This document shows, piece after piece, positions 40,690 to 49,959 of a stretch of 64,000 nucleotides of DNA; the first letter of the stretch is position 1, and every line of letters starts with the position of its first letter. Both the position numbers and the translations under genes were made by a program. The notes beneath the pieces were generated by a model. That model was given only the letters and a program-made list of their open reading frames with translations. It was not told the DNA's origin and ran no database searches. This DNA is from Bacillota bacterium (GTDB taxonomy: Bacteria > Bacillota > Sulfobacillia > Sulfobacillales > Sulfobacillaceae): contig JAJZAN010000005.1 in assembly GCA_021799435.1 (NCBI GenBank), positions 1-64,000 of the forward strand, in the 5' to 3' direction.

Positions 40690-43183
40690 CTATCGGTTGG
40701 GCGGCACCATGGATCGCCGTGCGTTGATTGGTCGCTACCCGCGATTGTCGGATGAGCAGCGGCGGGCCTTGGCTCGTCAGTTGGTCTCTGAACTGGGACC
40801 CGACGCGGTCATTTCGGACCCGGATTTGCTGCTGGCATACAGCTATGATGCGACAGGGGAACGCCACTTTCCGGACGTGGTCGTGATGCCGGCGGATTCC
40901 GACGAAGTAAGCCGGGCGGTGGCGATCGCCCGGAGAATGGGCGCTCCCGTCGTCGGCCGGGGCGCTTCCACAAACCTCAGCGGGGGTACCACGCCGCTCG
41001 TAGGCGGTATGGTGGTGTCCTTTGCCCGGATGAACCGCATCCTTGATCTCGATTTGAGCCAGCAGTGGGTACGGGTACAGCCTGGAGTGGTTAACGCCGA
41101 CCTTCAGGCCTTTCTCGGGCGGCATGGTTACGTTTATCCTCCTGATCCGTCGAGTCACCGCATCTCCACCTTGGGCGGCAACATTGCCGAGAATTCTGGC
41201 GGGCCGCATTGTGTCAAGTATGGCGTCACAACCCAGCACGTGCTGGCACTGGAGGTGATCTTAGTCGATGGCCGACGGCTATGGCTTCCGCGAAGCGGGG
41301 ACACCTTCCGGACCTTAGACTTAACCAGCTTGGTGATTGGGTCGGAAGGCACGCTGGCTCTGGTGACCGAAGCCCTGCTCAGTATTCAACCGCTTCCGCC
41401 AGCCCGCATGACCTTGCTGGCAGCTTTCGCATCCGTCCACGACGCCACCCGGGCTGTCTCGGCGGTGATAGCCGAGCGCATCCAAGCCTCCGCATTGGAG
41501 TTAATGGACAAAGAGTCGCTGCGCATTGTCGAGTCCTATGTCCATGCCGGGTATCCTGTCAACGCGGGCGCCGTACTGTTAATTGAGCTGGATGGGACTT
41601 TGGACGAAGTGGAGCGGACCGCCAGCCGCGTAGAGCATTTGATGGAGCGCCACGCAGCCCTAGAGTGCCGGGCCGCTCAGAGTGAATCGGAAGCCGAGGC
41701 GCTCTGGCGTGGTCGACGCGCTCACTACGGCGCCATCGCTCGACTGGCACCGCACATCTGGGTTCAAGATGTGACCGTGCCCCGACCCCGGCTAGCCGAG
41801 ATGATGGACCGGGTTCTAACGATTGCGGCCCGCCACGACATGCTCATCGTGACGGCGGCGCATGCCGGGGACGGCAACTTGCACCCCAGCATGCCCTATA
41901 ACCCGGCCGATGCCGGACAGGTCCAGCGTTTGAAGTCCGCGGACCGCGACATTCTGAAAGCCTGTGTGGAGATGGGTGGCGCCATTACCGGAGAACATGG
42001 CATTGGAATCGATAAAGCCGAGCATTTGCCACTGATGTATGGACCGGACGAACTCACCGTGATGAACGATGTCAAAAGCGCTTTCGATCCCGAGAACCGG
42101 CTCAATCCCTTTAAAGCCTTGTGGCCGGCCGGGCCGGCGGCGGAGTCTCAGAGCGTCTCCAGCGGACCACTGTGGGCACCGGAGAACGAATCTCAGTTGA
42201 GCGATATGATGGGCTGGGCGCGGGCTCACGGCCAAGTCCTGAAAATTCAGGGTCAGGGACGCCGGACGCCGCCGCATGGTTACCAGACTCTCGACATGCG
42301 TGCTTTGCAAGAGGTTTTTGACTGGGACGGTGCCAACCTCTCTGTCGAGGTTGGGGCCGGCATGCCGGCTGGGGCGCTGGCGCGGTTGTTATCGCAAGAG
42401 AGTATGGACCTGCCGGGTGTCGAGCCGTTCATGGATGACACGGTGGGCGGTTTGGTGGCTCACAACGCGCCCTATTGGCGGTTAAGCACAGGCCGCGGCT
42501 GGCGAGACCAAGTGTTGGCGGTTGAATGGGTTGACGCCCGGGGCCGCCGTCTCAAGTTTGGTCGCAAGACCATGAAAAACGTCGCCGGCTATGACTTGGC
42601 CAAATTGATGACCGGCTCGGAAGGGAGGCTGGGAGCCATCGCTCGTGTGACCTTCCGAATTCGGCCCGCCGTTGAAGCGCCGGCTCTGTACCAAAGCGAG
42701 CCCATGCCGGCCGAGGAGGCTTTCCAAGCCGCCTTGCGTCTAATAGCTCAACCTAACCGCCCCGATGGCGTGCTGCTGGTGAAGGCTGCCGGAGGGCGAG
42801 ATGTGAGTCTCTGGTGCACGGGTGGCCTCGCGACTCGGCCCCGCCGGCAGGCCATCGAGGAGGTTGTCGGCAAGCCGGGATCCTGGTCGTCGGGATCGGA
42901 TGGGTGGCTCCATGTGGAGCAGGAGCGGCTGCACCAGGTCTATCGCGCGACGGCGGATGGTCTCTACCAGCGCGGCATGCTGCCGCTCGACGACATGCAA
43001 AACAGCTATCTGCGCCTCATGCAGAATGCGTCGTCGGCCGTCTTTTGCTGCCCAGGACCCGGGTGGTATGAGATATTGGGATCCGATACGTCTCACTTGG
43101 CACAGAATCCCCTATCGGACGAGGCACTGCACCTCGCTGAACGGGTGACGCGGGTGTTTGATCCCGATCAAATATTGCGCTAG
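40682..43183 (+). CDS. GlcD-GlcE fusion flavoprotein (glycolate/D-lactate oxidase type)
   Basis: The 833-residue protein joins two FAD-linked oxidase modules. Residues 1 to about 470 are GlcD-like: the PCMH FAD domain (GRGASTNLSGGTTPLVGG; STLGGNIAENSGGPHCVKYG) and the C-terminal lid with HAGDGNLHPSM and GEHGIG. From about 490 to the end is a GlcE-like half-oxidase (SVEVGAGMPAGALARLL; TVGGLVAHN; MKNVAGYDLAKLMTGSEG). In E. coli these are separate proteins that work with the Fe-S subunit GlcF; no GlcF gene is in the window. It should oxidise a 2-hydroxy acid. It overlaps the aldolase by 8 bases. Confidence 0.85.
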   Translation: MASYRLGGTMDRRALIGRYPRLSDEQRRALARQLVSELGPDAVISDPDLLLAYSYDATGERHFPDVVVMPADSDEVSRAVAIARRMGAPVVGRGASTNLSGGTTPLVGGMVVSFARMNRILDLDLSQQWVRVQPGVVNADLQAFLGRHGYVYPPDPSSHRISTLGGNIAENSGGPHCVKYGVTTQHVLALEVILVDGRRLWLPRSGDTFRTLDLTSLVIGSEGTLALVTEALLSIQPLPPARMTLLAAFASVHDATRAVSAVIAERIQASALELMDKESLRIVESYVHAGYPVNAGAVLLIELDGTLDEVERTASRVEHLMERHAALECRAAQSESEAEALWRGRRAHYGAIARLAPHIWVQDVTVPRPRLAEMMDRVLTIAARHDMLIVTAAHAGDGNLHPSMPYNPADAGQVQRLKSADRDILKACVEMGGAITGEHGIGIDKAEHLPLMYGPDELTVMNDVKSAFDPENRLNPFKALWPAGPAAESQSVSSGPLWAPENESQLSDMMGWARAHGQVLKIQGQGRRTPPHGYQTLDMRALQEVFDWDGANLSVEVGAGMPAGALARLLSQESMDLPGVEPFMDDTVGGLVAHNAPYWRLSTGRGWRDQVLAVEWVDARGRRLKFGRKTMKNVAGYDLAKLMTGSEGRLGAIARVTFRIRPAVEAPALYQSEPMPAEEAFQAALRLIAQPNRPDGVLLVKAAGGRDVSLWCTGGLATRPRRQAIEEVVGKPGSWSSGSDGWLHVEQERLHQVYRATADGLYQRGMLPLDDMQNSYLRLMQNASSAVFCCPGPGWYEILGSDTSHLAQNPLSDEALHLAERVTRVFDPDQILR

Positions 43184-43194
43184 GGAGTGATTGA

Positions 43195-43920
43195 ATGGAC
43201 TTAGGATTGGAGAGGCGTACCGTTCTTGTCATGGGGGGCAGCCGGGGTTTGGGTAAGGCGGTGGCGGATGTCCTCCGCGGGGAAGGAGCCGAGGTCATCG
43301 CCACCAGCCGGAACCCGGGAGAGGACGCGGTCTTAGACACCGCAGTAGAGTCGTCTCGGCGCGCGTTCCTAGAGAGCATGCAGGGTCGGCGTCTGGATGG
43401 CATGTTTGTAAACACTGGCGGACCACGCACGGGGGATTTTGGAGAGCTCTCACTTGACGACTGGCGACAGGCGTTCGAGCAATTGCTGCTGGGGCCGATC
43501 CACATCGTGCGAGAACTGCTGCCCTCGGTGCAAGATGGCGGTTCTCTGCTGTTCAACGCCTCCTCGTCCGTCAAGGTTCCCATCCCGCACCTGACCCTGT
43601 CCAATGTGTATCGAGCAGCCATCTACGCCCTTGTCAAGTCCCTGGTCGACGAACTGGCACCCCGCCAGATCCGGGTCAATCTCATTGTTCCTGGCCGCAT
43701 TGCCACAGAGAGGGTGGCACACTTAGATCAAAGCAACGCTGAACGCCTGCGGGTTAGCGAGGCCGACGTGCGTGCTCGGGCGGCCGCCAACATTCCGTTA
43801 GGCCGATACGGAGATCCGGCCGAGTTCGGGCGCATGGCAGCGTTTCTGCTGTCACCCCAAGCCTCTTATCTGAACGGCGCGAGTTTCTGGGTCGACGGAG
43901 GTCAAAACCGCAGCTTATGA
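43195..43920 (+). CDS. Atypical SDR lacking the active-site lysine
   Basis: The 241-residue protein has the SDR cofactor loop GGSRGLGKAVADVL and the C-terminal PQASYLNGASFWVDGGQ. At the catalytic position the sequence is NVYRAAIYALVKSL, so YxxxK is replaced by YRAAI. A branch of bacterial SDRs with NxxRxAxxxLxKTL at this position exists and may be catalytic by another route or be a regulator-like form. NTGGP replaces the usual NNAG. Substrate unknown. It overlaps the FAH gene by 4 bases. Confidence 0.75.
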   Translation: MDLGLERRTVLVMGGSRGLGKAVADVLRGEGAEVIATSRNPGEDAVLDTAVESSRRAFLESMQGRRLDGMFVNTGGPRTGDFGELSLDDWRQAFEQLLLGPIHIVRELLPSVQDGGSLLFNASSSVKVPIPHLTLSNVYRAAIYALVKSLVDELAPRQIRVNLIVPGRIATERVAHLDQSNAERLRVSEADVRARAAANIPLGRYGDPAEFGRMAAFLLSPQASYLNGASFWVDGGQNRSL

Positions 43921-44801
43921 GTGAGGATATGAAGCCTGTCTGGGCATGGGGAATGGCTCGCACCGCGTCGGGATGGTCCGCGGTGCTGCGTCGGGGGGAC
44001 AACGCGCTGTGGGTGCATGAGATTAATGAATGGGCGGGGGCTGACTTCCCCCGGGATCTCGGAGACCTTATTCGGGGCGGTTGGACCCGGGAGATCGAGG
44101 AACTGGCAGAGCGCCGGGGATGGTTCCGGGAGCGGGCACACCGGCCCGACACCCTCACCATGGGCTTGCCCATCCCAACGCCTGAACGCGTGGTGGGCAT
44201 TGGGCTAAACTTTCGGGCGCACGCCGCCGACTTGAAGGCGGTGGTCCCCGAGGAGCCGGCTACGTTTTTGAAGCCGCGCAATACCTGGGCTCCGAGTGGT
44301 GCGCGCGTCATGTTGCCGCACGCCTCCGCGCGGGTCACGGCCGAGGCTGAGATTGCGCTGATTTTCGGCCGCGATGCATACAATCTGACCTCGCGAGAGT
44401 CCGCAGACGCGATTTGGGGGGCGATGGCGGTACTGGACTTGACGGCAGAGGACGTGCTGCAGAAAAATCCCCGGTTTCTCACCCGGGCCAAAGGCTACGA
44501 CGGGTTTTTCGTCATGGCTCCATGGGCCGTTCCTTGGGAGGAGGCCGACTATCGACGCGTGCGACGGATCGAAATGCGCGTGGACGGGGACACACGGACG
44601 CAGGATACCACCGACCATATGATTTACGATTTCGATCGGGTCGTGGCCCTGGTTGCGGAGGATGTGCACGTCGGGGCGACCGCCGTTCTGAGCACCGGAA
44701 CGCCGGGAGCCGCGGCAATCCAGCCAGGCAATCGGATCGCGGCTCGGGCGGAAGGGTTGTACGACGCTTTCTTCGAGACGGTTGGTTTCCAGAAAGGATG
44801 A
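43917..44801 (+). CDS. Fumarylacetoacetate hydrolase-family protein
   Basis: The 294-residue FAH-fold protein has the conserved core GIGLNFRAHA, FLKPRNTWAPSG, the metal-binding pair AEAEIALI, and the later AKGYDGFFVMAPW. Family members hydrolyse or isomerise C-C bonds of 2-oxo dioates, e.g. 5-carboxymethyl-2-oxo-hex-3-ene-1,6-dioate decarboxylase/isomerase (HpcE) and acylpyruvases. The nearby HpcH/HpaI aldolase would suit an HpcE-like step, but no ring-cleavage enzyme is visible. Confidence 0.83.
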   Translation: MSEDMKPVWAWGMARTASGWSAVLRRGDNALWVHEINEWAGADFPRDLGDLIRGGWTREIEELAERRGWFRERAHRPDTLTMGLPIPTPERVVGIGLNFRAHAADLKAVVPEEPATFLKPRNTWAPSGARVMLPHASARVTAEAEIALIFGRDAYNLTSRESADAIWGAMAVLDLTAEDVLQKNPRFLTRAKGYDGFFVMAPWAVPWEEADYRRVRRIEMRVDGDTRTQDTTDHMIYDFDRVVALVAEDVHVGATAVLSTGTPGAAAIQPGNRIAARAEGLYDAFFETVGFQKG

Positions 44802-44806
44802 GGGAC

Positions 44807-45988
44807 ATGCAGGAGTTTGAGTACGTCATTATTGGCGGAGGCATGGCGGCCGATGCCGCGGTTGGCGGGATTCGCCGCCGCGATAAGAGCGGCGAAATTC
44901 TGGTGGCCTCGGAGGAGTTTTTTCCCCCGTACCAGCGCCCGCCGCTCTCTAAAAAGCTGTGGATGGATATGCGGCTTGAAGAGATCTGGCTGAACACCTG
45001 GCAAAAACAGCCCCACACCCACCTGTACCTTAACGCTGTAGCCAGCGGCATTGATCCGCAAGCCCACACGGTGACGTTTGCCGATGGACGTCAAGTGGCC
45101 TACCAGAAGCTGCTGCTGGCGACCGGAGCGCGATCGCGCAGGCTCCCTGGGGATTCCCAGCAGGCGTTTTATGTAGGCACTGCGGCCGAACATGTGCGGC
45201 TGTGGCAGGCGCTCCAGGATCCGCGCCGGGTCATGGTGGCGGGGGGCGGATTTATTGGCGCAGAAATGGCAGCGGCTTTGTCGCAGCGGGGCCACGAGGT
45301 CACTTGGATCATGGTGGAGCCGTCGCCGTTTGCCAACTTTCTGCCGCCCGGACTGGCTGAAAGGGTCACGGCCGCGTATCGAGAGCATGGGGTATCTTTC
45401 ACCACAGGGGCGGCAATCGATGAACTCTCTGACACCAGCACCGGAATTGCCGCGCGGCTCCAGTCGGGGATGACGCTGGAGGCAGATCTGGCTGTCGTCG
45501 GTGTTGGAGTCGAGCCGCGCGACGAACTCGCCCAAGCCGCGGGACTGAAGACTCATTCGGGCATTGTGGTGGATGAATACCTGCGCACCAGCAACCCCAG
45601 CATCTGGGCGGCGGGCGACGTCGCGCTAACCCATGGGCGGGCCATGATGCACGAGGACCACGCTGTGACGCAAGGGCGGGCCGCCGGGCAAAATATGGCT
45701 GGCGCCGAAAAGCCCTATCAGCACCGCTCCTTTTACTATTCCGACCTTTACCAATTCGGCTACGAGGCCATGGGTGACTGCAGCACGCAGCATGAGGTTG
45801 TAGAGGACTGGGTCGTGCCCTATGAAGAAGGAGTGGTTTACTACCTCTCCCAAGGGCGGGTGGTCGGGGTGTTGAACTGGAACGTCTGGGACGGCATGGG
45901 CAAGGCCGAGCAACTCATCGAAGCGGACCGGCAATTTAGCCCGGATGAGCTACGGGGCCAAATTCGCAATTCGGAAGGGGACCAGTGA
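44807..45988 (+). CDS. FAD-dependent NAD(P)H:acceptor oxidoreductase (AIF/BenC-like)
   Basis: The 393-residue flavoprotein has an N-terminal FAD loop VIIGGGMAADAAVGG, a central NAD loop VMVAGGGFIGAEMAAAL, the second FAD motif SIWAAGDVA and a C-terminal dimerisation/AIF-like domain (YYSDLYQFGYEAMGD). This is the layout of ferredoxin/rubredoxin reductases of oxygenase systems and of AIF. No partner oxygenase or ferredoxin lies next to it. The ATG at 44807 is preferred; 44798 is in frame too. Confidence 0.85.
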   Translation: MQEFEYVIIGGGMAADAAVGGIRRRDKSGEILVASEEFFPPYQRPPLSKKLWMDMRLEEIWLNTWQKQPHTHLYLNAVASGIDPQAHTVTFADGRQVAYQKLLLATGARSRRLPGDSQQAFYVGTAAEHVRLWQALQDPRRVMVAGGGFIGAEMAAALSQRGHEVTWIMVEPSPFANFLPPGLAERVTAAYREHGVSFTTGAAIDELSDTSTGIAARLQSGMTLEADLAVVGVGVEPRDELAQAAGLKTHSGIVVDEYLRTSNPSIWAAGDVALTHGRAMMHEDHAVTQGRAAGQNMAGAEKPYQHRSFYYSDLYQFGYEAMGDCSTQHEVVEDWVVPYEEGVVYYLSQGRVVGVLNWNVWDGMGKAEQLIEADRQFSPDELRGQIRNSEGDQ

Positions 45989-46590
45989 TGCGGATTGCGG
46001 TCAGTGGGTTTGGTCCCTTCGGCAGTGATACGTACAACCCGACCGCAGCGGTCGTAGACCAACTGGTCAAACGGGACGCCTCGCTTGCGGCACAAGTGTT
46101 CGAGGTCTCGCGCGAGGTGGTGGATGGGGAGCTTCCGCAGTGGCTCGAGCGCGAACACCCGGATGTGCTGTTGAGCTTGGGCCTGGCGGGAGGACGCACC
46201 GCCATGGCCATCGAAGCGGTGGCTGTCAATCTGGTTCGGTTTGCCATCCCCGATACCCGCGGCCATCATCCTCAGGCCGGTGCCATCGTCGATGAGGGTC
46301 CGGCGGCGTACCTCTCCGGACTGGGCACCGACCAGGTAGTGTCCCTGTGGCGGACCGCACAGGTGCCTGGCTACACGTCCTTCAGTGCAGGCACGTATCT
46401 CTGCAACTATCTCTTTTATCGAGCCTCGCATTGGATGTCGGAGAGGGGCGGCGGGCGGGCTGCCTTTGTGCATGTCCCTTACAGCACCGTCTGGGTTCCC
46501 AATCCAGCGCGGCACCCCTCCATGGAGGAGTCCCGCATGGTGGAGGGCATTGAGGTGCTGGTGCGCGCGCTTCGGGCTGGGGAGCTCTAA
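45988..46590 (+). CDS. pcp: Pyroglutamyl-peptidase I (peptidase C15)
   Basis: The 200-residue enzyme has all three catalytic residues of the family: Glu76 (EAVAVN), Cys139 (SAGTYLCN) and His162 (FVHVPY). FGPFGSDTYNPT is the N-terminal substrate-loop motif. It removes pyroglutamate from peptide N-termini. AAGGGGA lies 6 bases before the ATG, which shares a base with the previous stop. Confidence 0.93.
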   Translation: MRIAVSGFGPFGSDTYNPTAAVVDQLVKRDASLAAQVFEVSREVVDGELPQWLEREHPDVLLSLGLAGGRTAMAIEAVAVNLVRFAIPDTRGHHPQAGAIVDEGPAAYLSGLGTDQVVSLWRTAQVPGYTSFSAGTYLCNYLFYRASHWMSERGGGRAAFVHVPYSTVWVPNPARHPSMEESRMVEGIEVLVRALRAGEL

Positions 46591-46675
46591 AAAAGTGGGG
46601 ATTTTTTCCCCTTGATACGGTATGGTTAAGACAAGCCCCAAGAAGGGTATCTCAACACGAGAGGGAAGATACAGC

Positions 46676-47794
46676 ATGGTTATCGGAGTGCCCAAGGAGA
46701 TTAAAACCGACGAGAACCGCGTCGCGTTAACCCCGGCTGGCGCACTGGCGCTGACCCGGGATGGGCATCAGGTCTTAGTGGAACTGGGAGCGGGTGTGGG
46801 AAGCGGATTTTCGGACGAGCAGTATCAAGCCGCCGGAGCCTCTGTCGTCGCTGACGCGTCTGAAGTTTGGGGACGTGCCCAAATGGTCATGAAGGTGAAG
46901 GAGCCGCTGGTGGAGGAGTACCGATTCTTCCGCTCTGATCTGCTCCTGTTTACATACTTGCATCTGGCCCCGGAACGTGAACTGACCGGTGCCCTGTTGG
47001 AATCCGGGATTACCGCCATTGCCTACGAGACGGTGCAAAAGCCGGACCGGTCGCTGCCGCTGTTGACGCCTATGAGCGAGGTGGCCGGACGCATGGCCAC
47101 TCAAATCGGGGCGCAGTTCCTGGAGAAAGCCTACGGAGGACGTGGGGTGCTTTTGGGCGGTGTACCCGGCGTGCTGCCGGGACGGGTCGTCGTCGTAGGT
47201 GGAGGCATTGTCGGCACCAATGCGGCGCGCATTGCCCTGGGGCTGGGTGCAGAGGTCACGATTGTCGACATCAATGCTGACCGTCTCCGTCAGTTGGACG
47301 ACCAGTTTGGAGGCCGAATCCGGACCCTCATGTCCAACGAGTACAACATTGCTGAGGCTGTGGCGACAGCCGATTTGCTGGTCGGAGCGGTCTTGATTCC
47401 AGGGGCCCGGGCGCCGCACCTGGTGTCCGAAGAGATGGTCAAGGCCATGCCGAAAGGCAGTGTCATTGTGGATGTGGCCATCGACCAGGGCGGTTCCATC
47501 GCCACCATCGATCGGGTCACCACCCACTCGCATCCGACATACCAAAAGCATGGCGTCATCCACTACGCGGTGGCCAACATGCCCGGCGCTGTGGCTCGCA
47601 CCTCCACACTAGCTCTCACGAATGTTACCTTGCCGTACGCTCGCCTTTTGGCGCACAAGGGCGCTGAGGAGGCCATGCGTCAGGATATGACGCTCGCCCG
47701 CGGGTTGAACGTCTACAAAGGCCGAGTCACATACCAGGCGGTGGCTGAGGCGCATGGTCTCGATTATGCACCGGTCGAGAGCGTCATTAGCTAG
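46676..47794 (+). CDS. ald: Alanine dehydrogenase
   Basis: The 372-residue enzyme is of standard family length. It has the N-terminal [18 protein letters not shown], the catalytic region [15 protein letters not shown] and HLAPERELT, and the Rossmann loop [20 protein letters not shown]. It reversibly converts L-alanine to pyruvate and ammonia with NAD. GAGGGAAG lies about 8 bases before the ATG at 46676. An A-run/T-run hairpin candidate follows the pyroglutamyl peptidase gene, so ald may have its own promoter; a strong terminator follows it. Confidence 0.93.
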   Translation: MVIGVPKEIKTDENRVALTPAGALALTRDGHQVLVELGAGVGSGFSDEQYQAAGASVVADASEVWGRAQMVMKVKEPLVEEYRFFRSDLLLFTYLHLAPERELTGALLESGITAIAYETVQKPDRSLPLLTPMSEVAGRMATQIGAQFLEKAYGGRGVLLGGVPGVLPGRVVVVGGGIVGTNAARIALGLGAEVTIVDINADRLRQLDDQFGGRIRTLMSNEYNIAEAVATADLLVGAVLIPGARAPHLVSEEMVKAMPKGSVIVDVAIDQGGSIATIDRVTTHSHPTYQKHGVIHYAVANMPGAVARTSTLALTNVTLPYARLLAHKGAEEAMRQDMTLARGLNVYKGRVTYQAVAEAHGLDYAPVESVIS

Positions 47795-47813
47795 TCCACC
47801 ACGGGAATTCGAA

Positions 47814-47840
47814 GCCCTCCTTGACGGGAGGGCTTTTGTA
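47814..47840 (+). terminator. Rho-independent terminator after ald
   Basis: GCCCTCC (47814-47820), 6-base loop, GGAGGGC (47827-47833), then TTTTGTATT. It begins 19 bases after the ald stop and separates ald from xerD. Confidence 0.9.
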
Positions 47841-47891
47841 TTGGGCAGGAGTTTTGCGGAGCGACGCGAAGTTAAGCGTGAGGCGATAGGG

Positions 47892-48764
47892 ATGGAGAAC
47901 CAAATCCAAGAGTTTCTCTACTATCTGGAATACGAGCGGCACTTGTCGAAAAATACCTTGCTGTCCTATGGCCGCGACTTGGCGGACTTCCACGCGTACT
48001 GCAGGGCTCATCCGGGACCCGATCGGGACCAGGTGCTGGGGTACTTGGAATGGTTAAAGGCGAGCGGTCGATCATCCGCCACCCGGGCACGGCGTTTGTC
48101 CGCCCTGAAAACGTTCTTCGGGTACTTGGAGCGGGAAGAAATTGTTCTGGACAATCCGACGTTGCACCTCGATACCCCGCGCCACGATCGTCATTTGCCC
48201 GGGGTTTTGTCGCTGGATGAAGTGGTGCGTCTGATCGAGGCGCCGGACGTTTCTACGCCGACGGGGATTCGCGATCGCGCGATGTTGGAAGTGATTTATG
48301 CAGCCGGCTTGCGCGTCAGTGAGCTGTGTCAATTGACCATCAACGACTGGTGGAGTGAGCCTGCGCGGGTGCGGTGCGTGGGCAAGGGCTCGAAGGAACG
48401 TTACGTGCCCATTGGGCGGTTGGCTTTAGAGTGGTTGACGGTTTACTTGGAACGGGTTCGGCCGCAACTGGTTTCGAAGAAGAGCGGGGAGATCGTGTTT
48501 CTAAACCGCCGCGGCACGCCTTTAACGCGGCAGGGATTCTGGAAGATTCTCAAGCAGTACGGCCTCCGGGCGGGTATTGACAAAGCTCTTACACCGCACA
48601 CCATGCGCCACTCATTCGCCACGCATCTGTTGGAAAACGGTGCGGACTTGAGGGCTGTGCAAGAGATGCTGGGTCACCAGGACATTTCCACGACCCAAAT
48701 CTACACCCATGTCAGCCGTGCTCGATTGCGACCCGTTTACGACCGCGCTCACCCGCGGGCATAA
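47892..48764 (+). CDS. xerD: Tyrosine recombinase XerD (chromosome dimer resolution)
   Basis: The 290-residue recombinase has an N-terminal SAM-like DNA-binding domain (LYYLEYERHLSKNTLLSYGR) and a catalytic domain with the box I Arg (AAGLRVSELCQL), the HTMRHSFATHLL box II His/Arg, GHQDIST and the Tyr of TQIYTHV. Its place directly before deoB-dacF repeats the Bacillus ripX/xerD locus, which supports the Xer assignment over a phage integrase. The start at 47892 is inside a longer open frame that runs through the terminator. Confidence 0.92.
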   Translation: MENQIQEFLYYLEYERHLSKNTLLSYGRDLADFHAYCRAHPGPDRDQVLGYLEWLKASGRSSATRARRLSALKTFFGYLEREEIVLDNPTLHLDTPRHDRHLPGVLSLDEVVRLIEAPDVSTPTGIRDRAMLEVIYAAGLRVSELCQLTINDWWSEPARVRCVGKGSKERYVPIGRLALEWLTVYLERVRPQLVSKKSGEIVFLNRRGTPLTRQGFWKILKQYGLRAGIDKALTPHTMRHSFATHLLENGADLRAVQEMLGHQDISTTQIYTHVSRARLRPVYDRAHPRA

Positions 48765-48789
48765 TAGGAGCCAGAAGGGTGGGATCTGG

Positions 48790-49959
48790 ATGCAGGTCGT
48801 GTTAATCGTGATTGATTCTGGAGGCATTGGGGCCGCGCCTGATGCAGAGGATTTCGGAGATCCTGGGGCCAGCACCATCGCGCACGCTGTGCAGGCGGTG
48901 GGCGGTCATCCCTTGCCGCACCTATCCATGATGGGACTGGATCGTCTGACGCCGCTGGCCGGGACCATGTCCCAGCCCTTGGCGGGCGCCGCAGCCCGCA
49001 TCGCGCCGCGTGCCAACGGTAAAGATACACTGGCCGGCCATTGGGAGATGATGGGACTCCTCGTGCAAGAACCGTTTCGTACCTATGCTGAAGGATTCCC
49101 CCCAGACGTGGTGGCCGCCTTGGAGGGGCGCTTCGGACGGCCCGTGTTGGGCAATAAGCCCGCCTCGGGCACTGAAATTATTGCCGAATTGGGCGCCCAG
49201 CACATGCAAACCGGCTATCCGATCGTGTATACGTCGCAAGACAGCGTGTTGCAAATTGCAGCCCACGAGGAGATTGTCCCTATAGAGACGCTCTACGATT
49301 GGTGCCAGGGCGCGCGTGAGGTGATGACTGGACCGCATCGAGTGGGGCGGATTATTGCCAGGCCCTTCGTGGGTCGTCCAGGGGCATTTCAGCGCACCGC
49401 CAATCGCCACGACTATGCAGTCGCCCCTTGGGATGACACCATGGTCGACCGTATGCAGGCGGCGGGTATTGAGACCGTGGCCATCGGAAAAATTGGAGAC
49501 ATATTTTCCCGTCAGGGGTTCGACCAGCACATCCCCACGGTGAGCAACCAGGATGGCCTCGAAAAGACGCTGGAGGTTATCTCGGATCCGGCCTTTGACC
49601 GATTTGTGTTTACCAACTTGGTCGAGTTCGATTCCCACTACGGCCACCGAAGGAACCCCGCCGGCTATGTGGATGCACTGGCTGAACTGGATGCCTTTTT
49701 GCCGCGGCTCTGGGAACAGTTGAACCCGGATGATCAGCTCTGGATTACGGCTGACCATGGTTGCGATCCGACCTATCGGGGCACGGATCATACCCGCGAG
49801 TGGGTTCCGTGGCTGACGTATGGGGAACGTTTGCCGCGTGTGATCGGAGCGGATCGCAGTACCTTGTCGGATATCGGTGCCACGTTGGGGGGGCTGTGGC
49901 AGCTTACGACGGTGGGACCCGGCCACCCTTGGAATGCCCTGCTGCGAGGCGGACAATGA
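48790..49959 (+). CDS. deoB: Phosphopentomutase
   Basis: The 389-residue enzyme interconverts (deoxy)ribose 1- and 5-phosphate. It starts with the metal-site VLIVIDSGGIGAAPDA, contains the phosphoacceptor segment NGKDTLAGHWEMMG and the C-terminal metal sites TADHGCDPTYRGTDHTRE. It is followed with a 4-base overlap by a nucleoside phosphorylase, so the pair forms a salvage module. Confidence 0.95.
   Translation: MQVVLIVIDSGGIGAAPDAEDFGDPGASTIAHAVQAVGGHPLPHLSMMGLDRLTPLAGTMSQPLAGAAARIAPRANGKDTLAGHWEMMGLLVQEPFRTYAEGFPPDVVAALEGRFGRPVLGNKPASGTEIIAELGAQHMQTGYPIVYTSQDSVLQIAAHEEIVPIETLYDWCQGAREVMTGPHRVGRIIARPFVGRPGAFQRTANRHDYAVAPWDDTMVDRMQAAGIETVAIGKIGDIFSRQGFDQHIPTVSNQDGLEKTLEVISDPAFDRFVFTNLVEFDSHYGHRRNPAGYVDALAELDAFLPRLWEQLNPDDQLWITADHGCDPTYRGTDHTREWVPWLTYGERLPRVIGADRSTLSDIGATLGGLWQLTTVGPGHPWNALLRGGQ

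Noticed and set aside
46585..46612. A-run/T-run hairpin after the pyroglutamyl peptidase gene as a strong terminator
   Set aside because: Six A and six T flank a GTGGGGA core with a further GGGG/CCCC option; the structures compete and the T run lies in the stem. It could end the cluster, but support is weak.
46775..47563. 262-codon minus-strand frame inside ald
   Set aside because: The plus-strand frame is a textbook alanine dehydrogenase; the other frame has no recognisable domain.
47892..48764. Tyrosine recombinase as a phage or element integrase
   Set aside because: It lies directly before deoB and dacF as XerD does in Bacillus, and no att repeat or element genes are seen.
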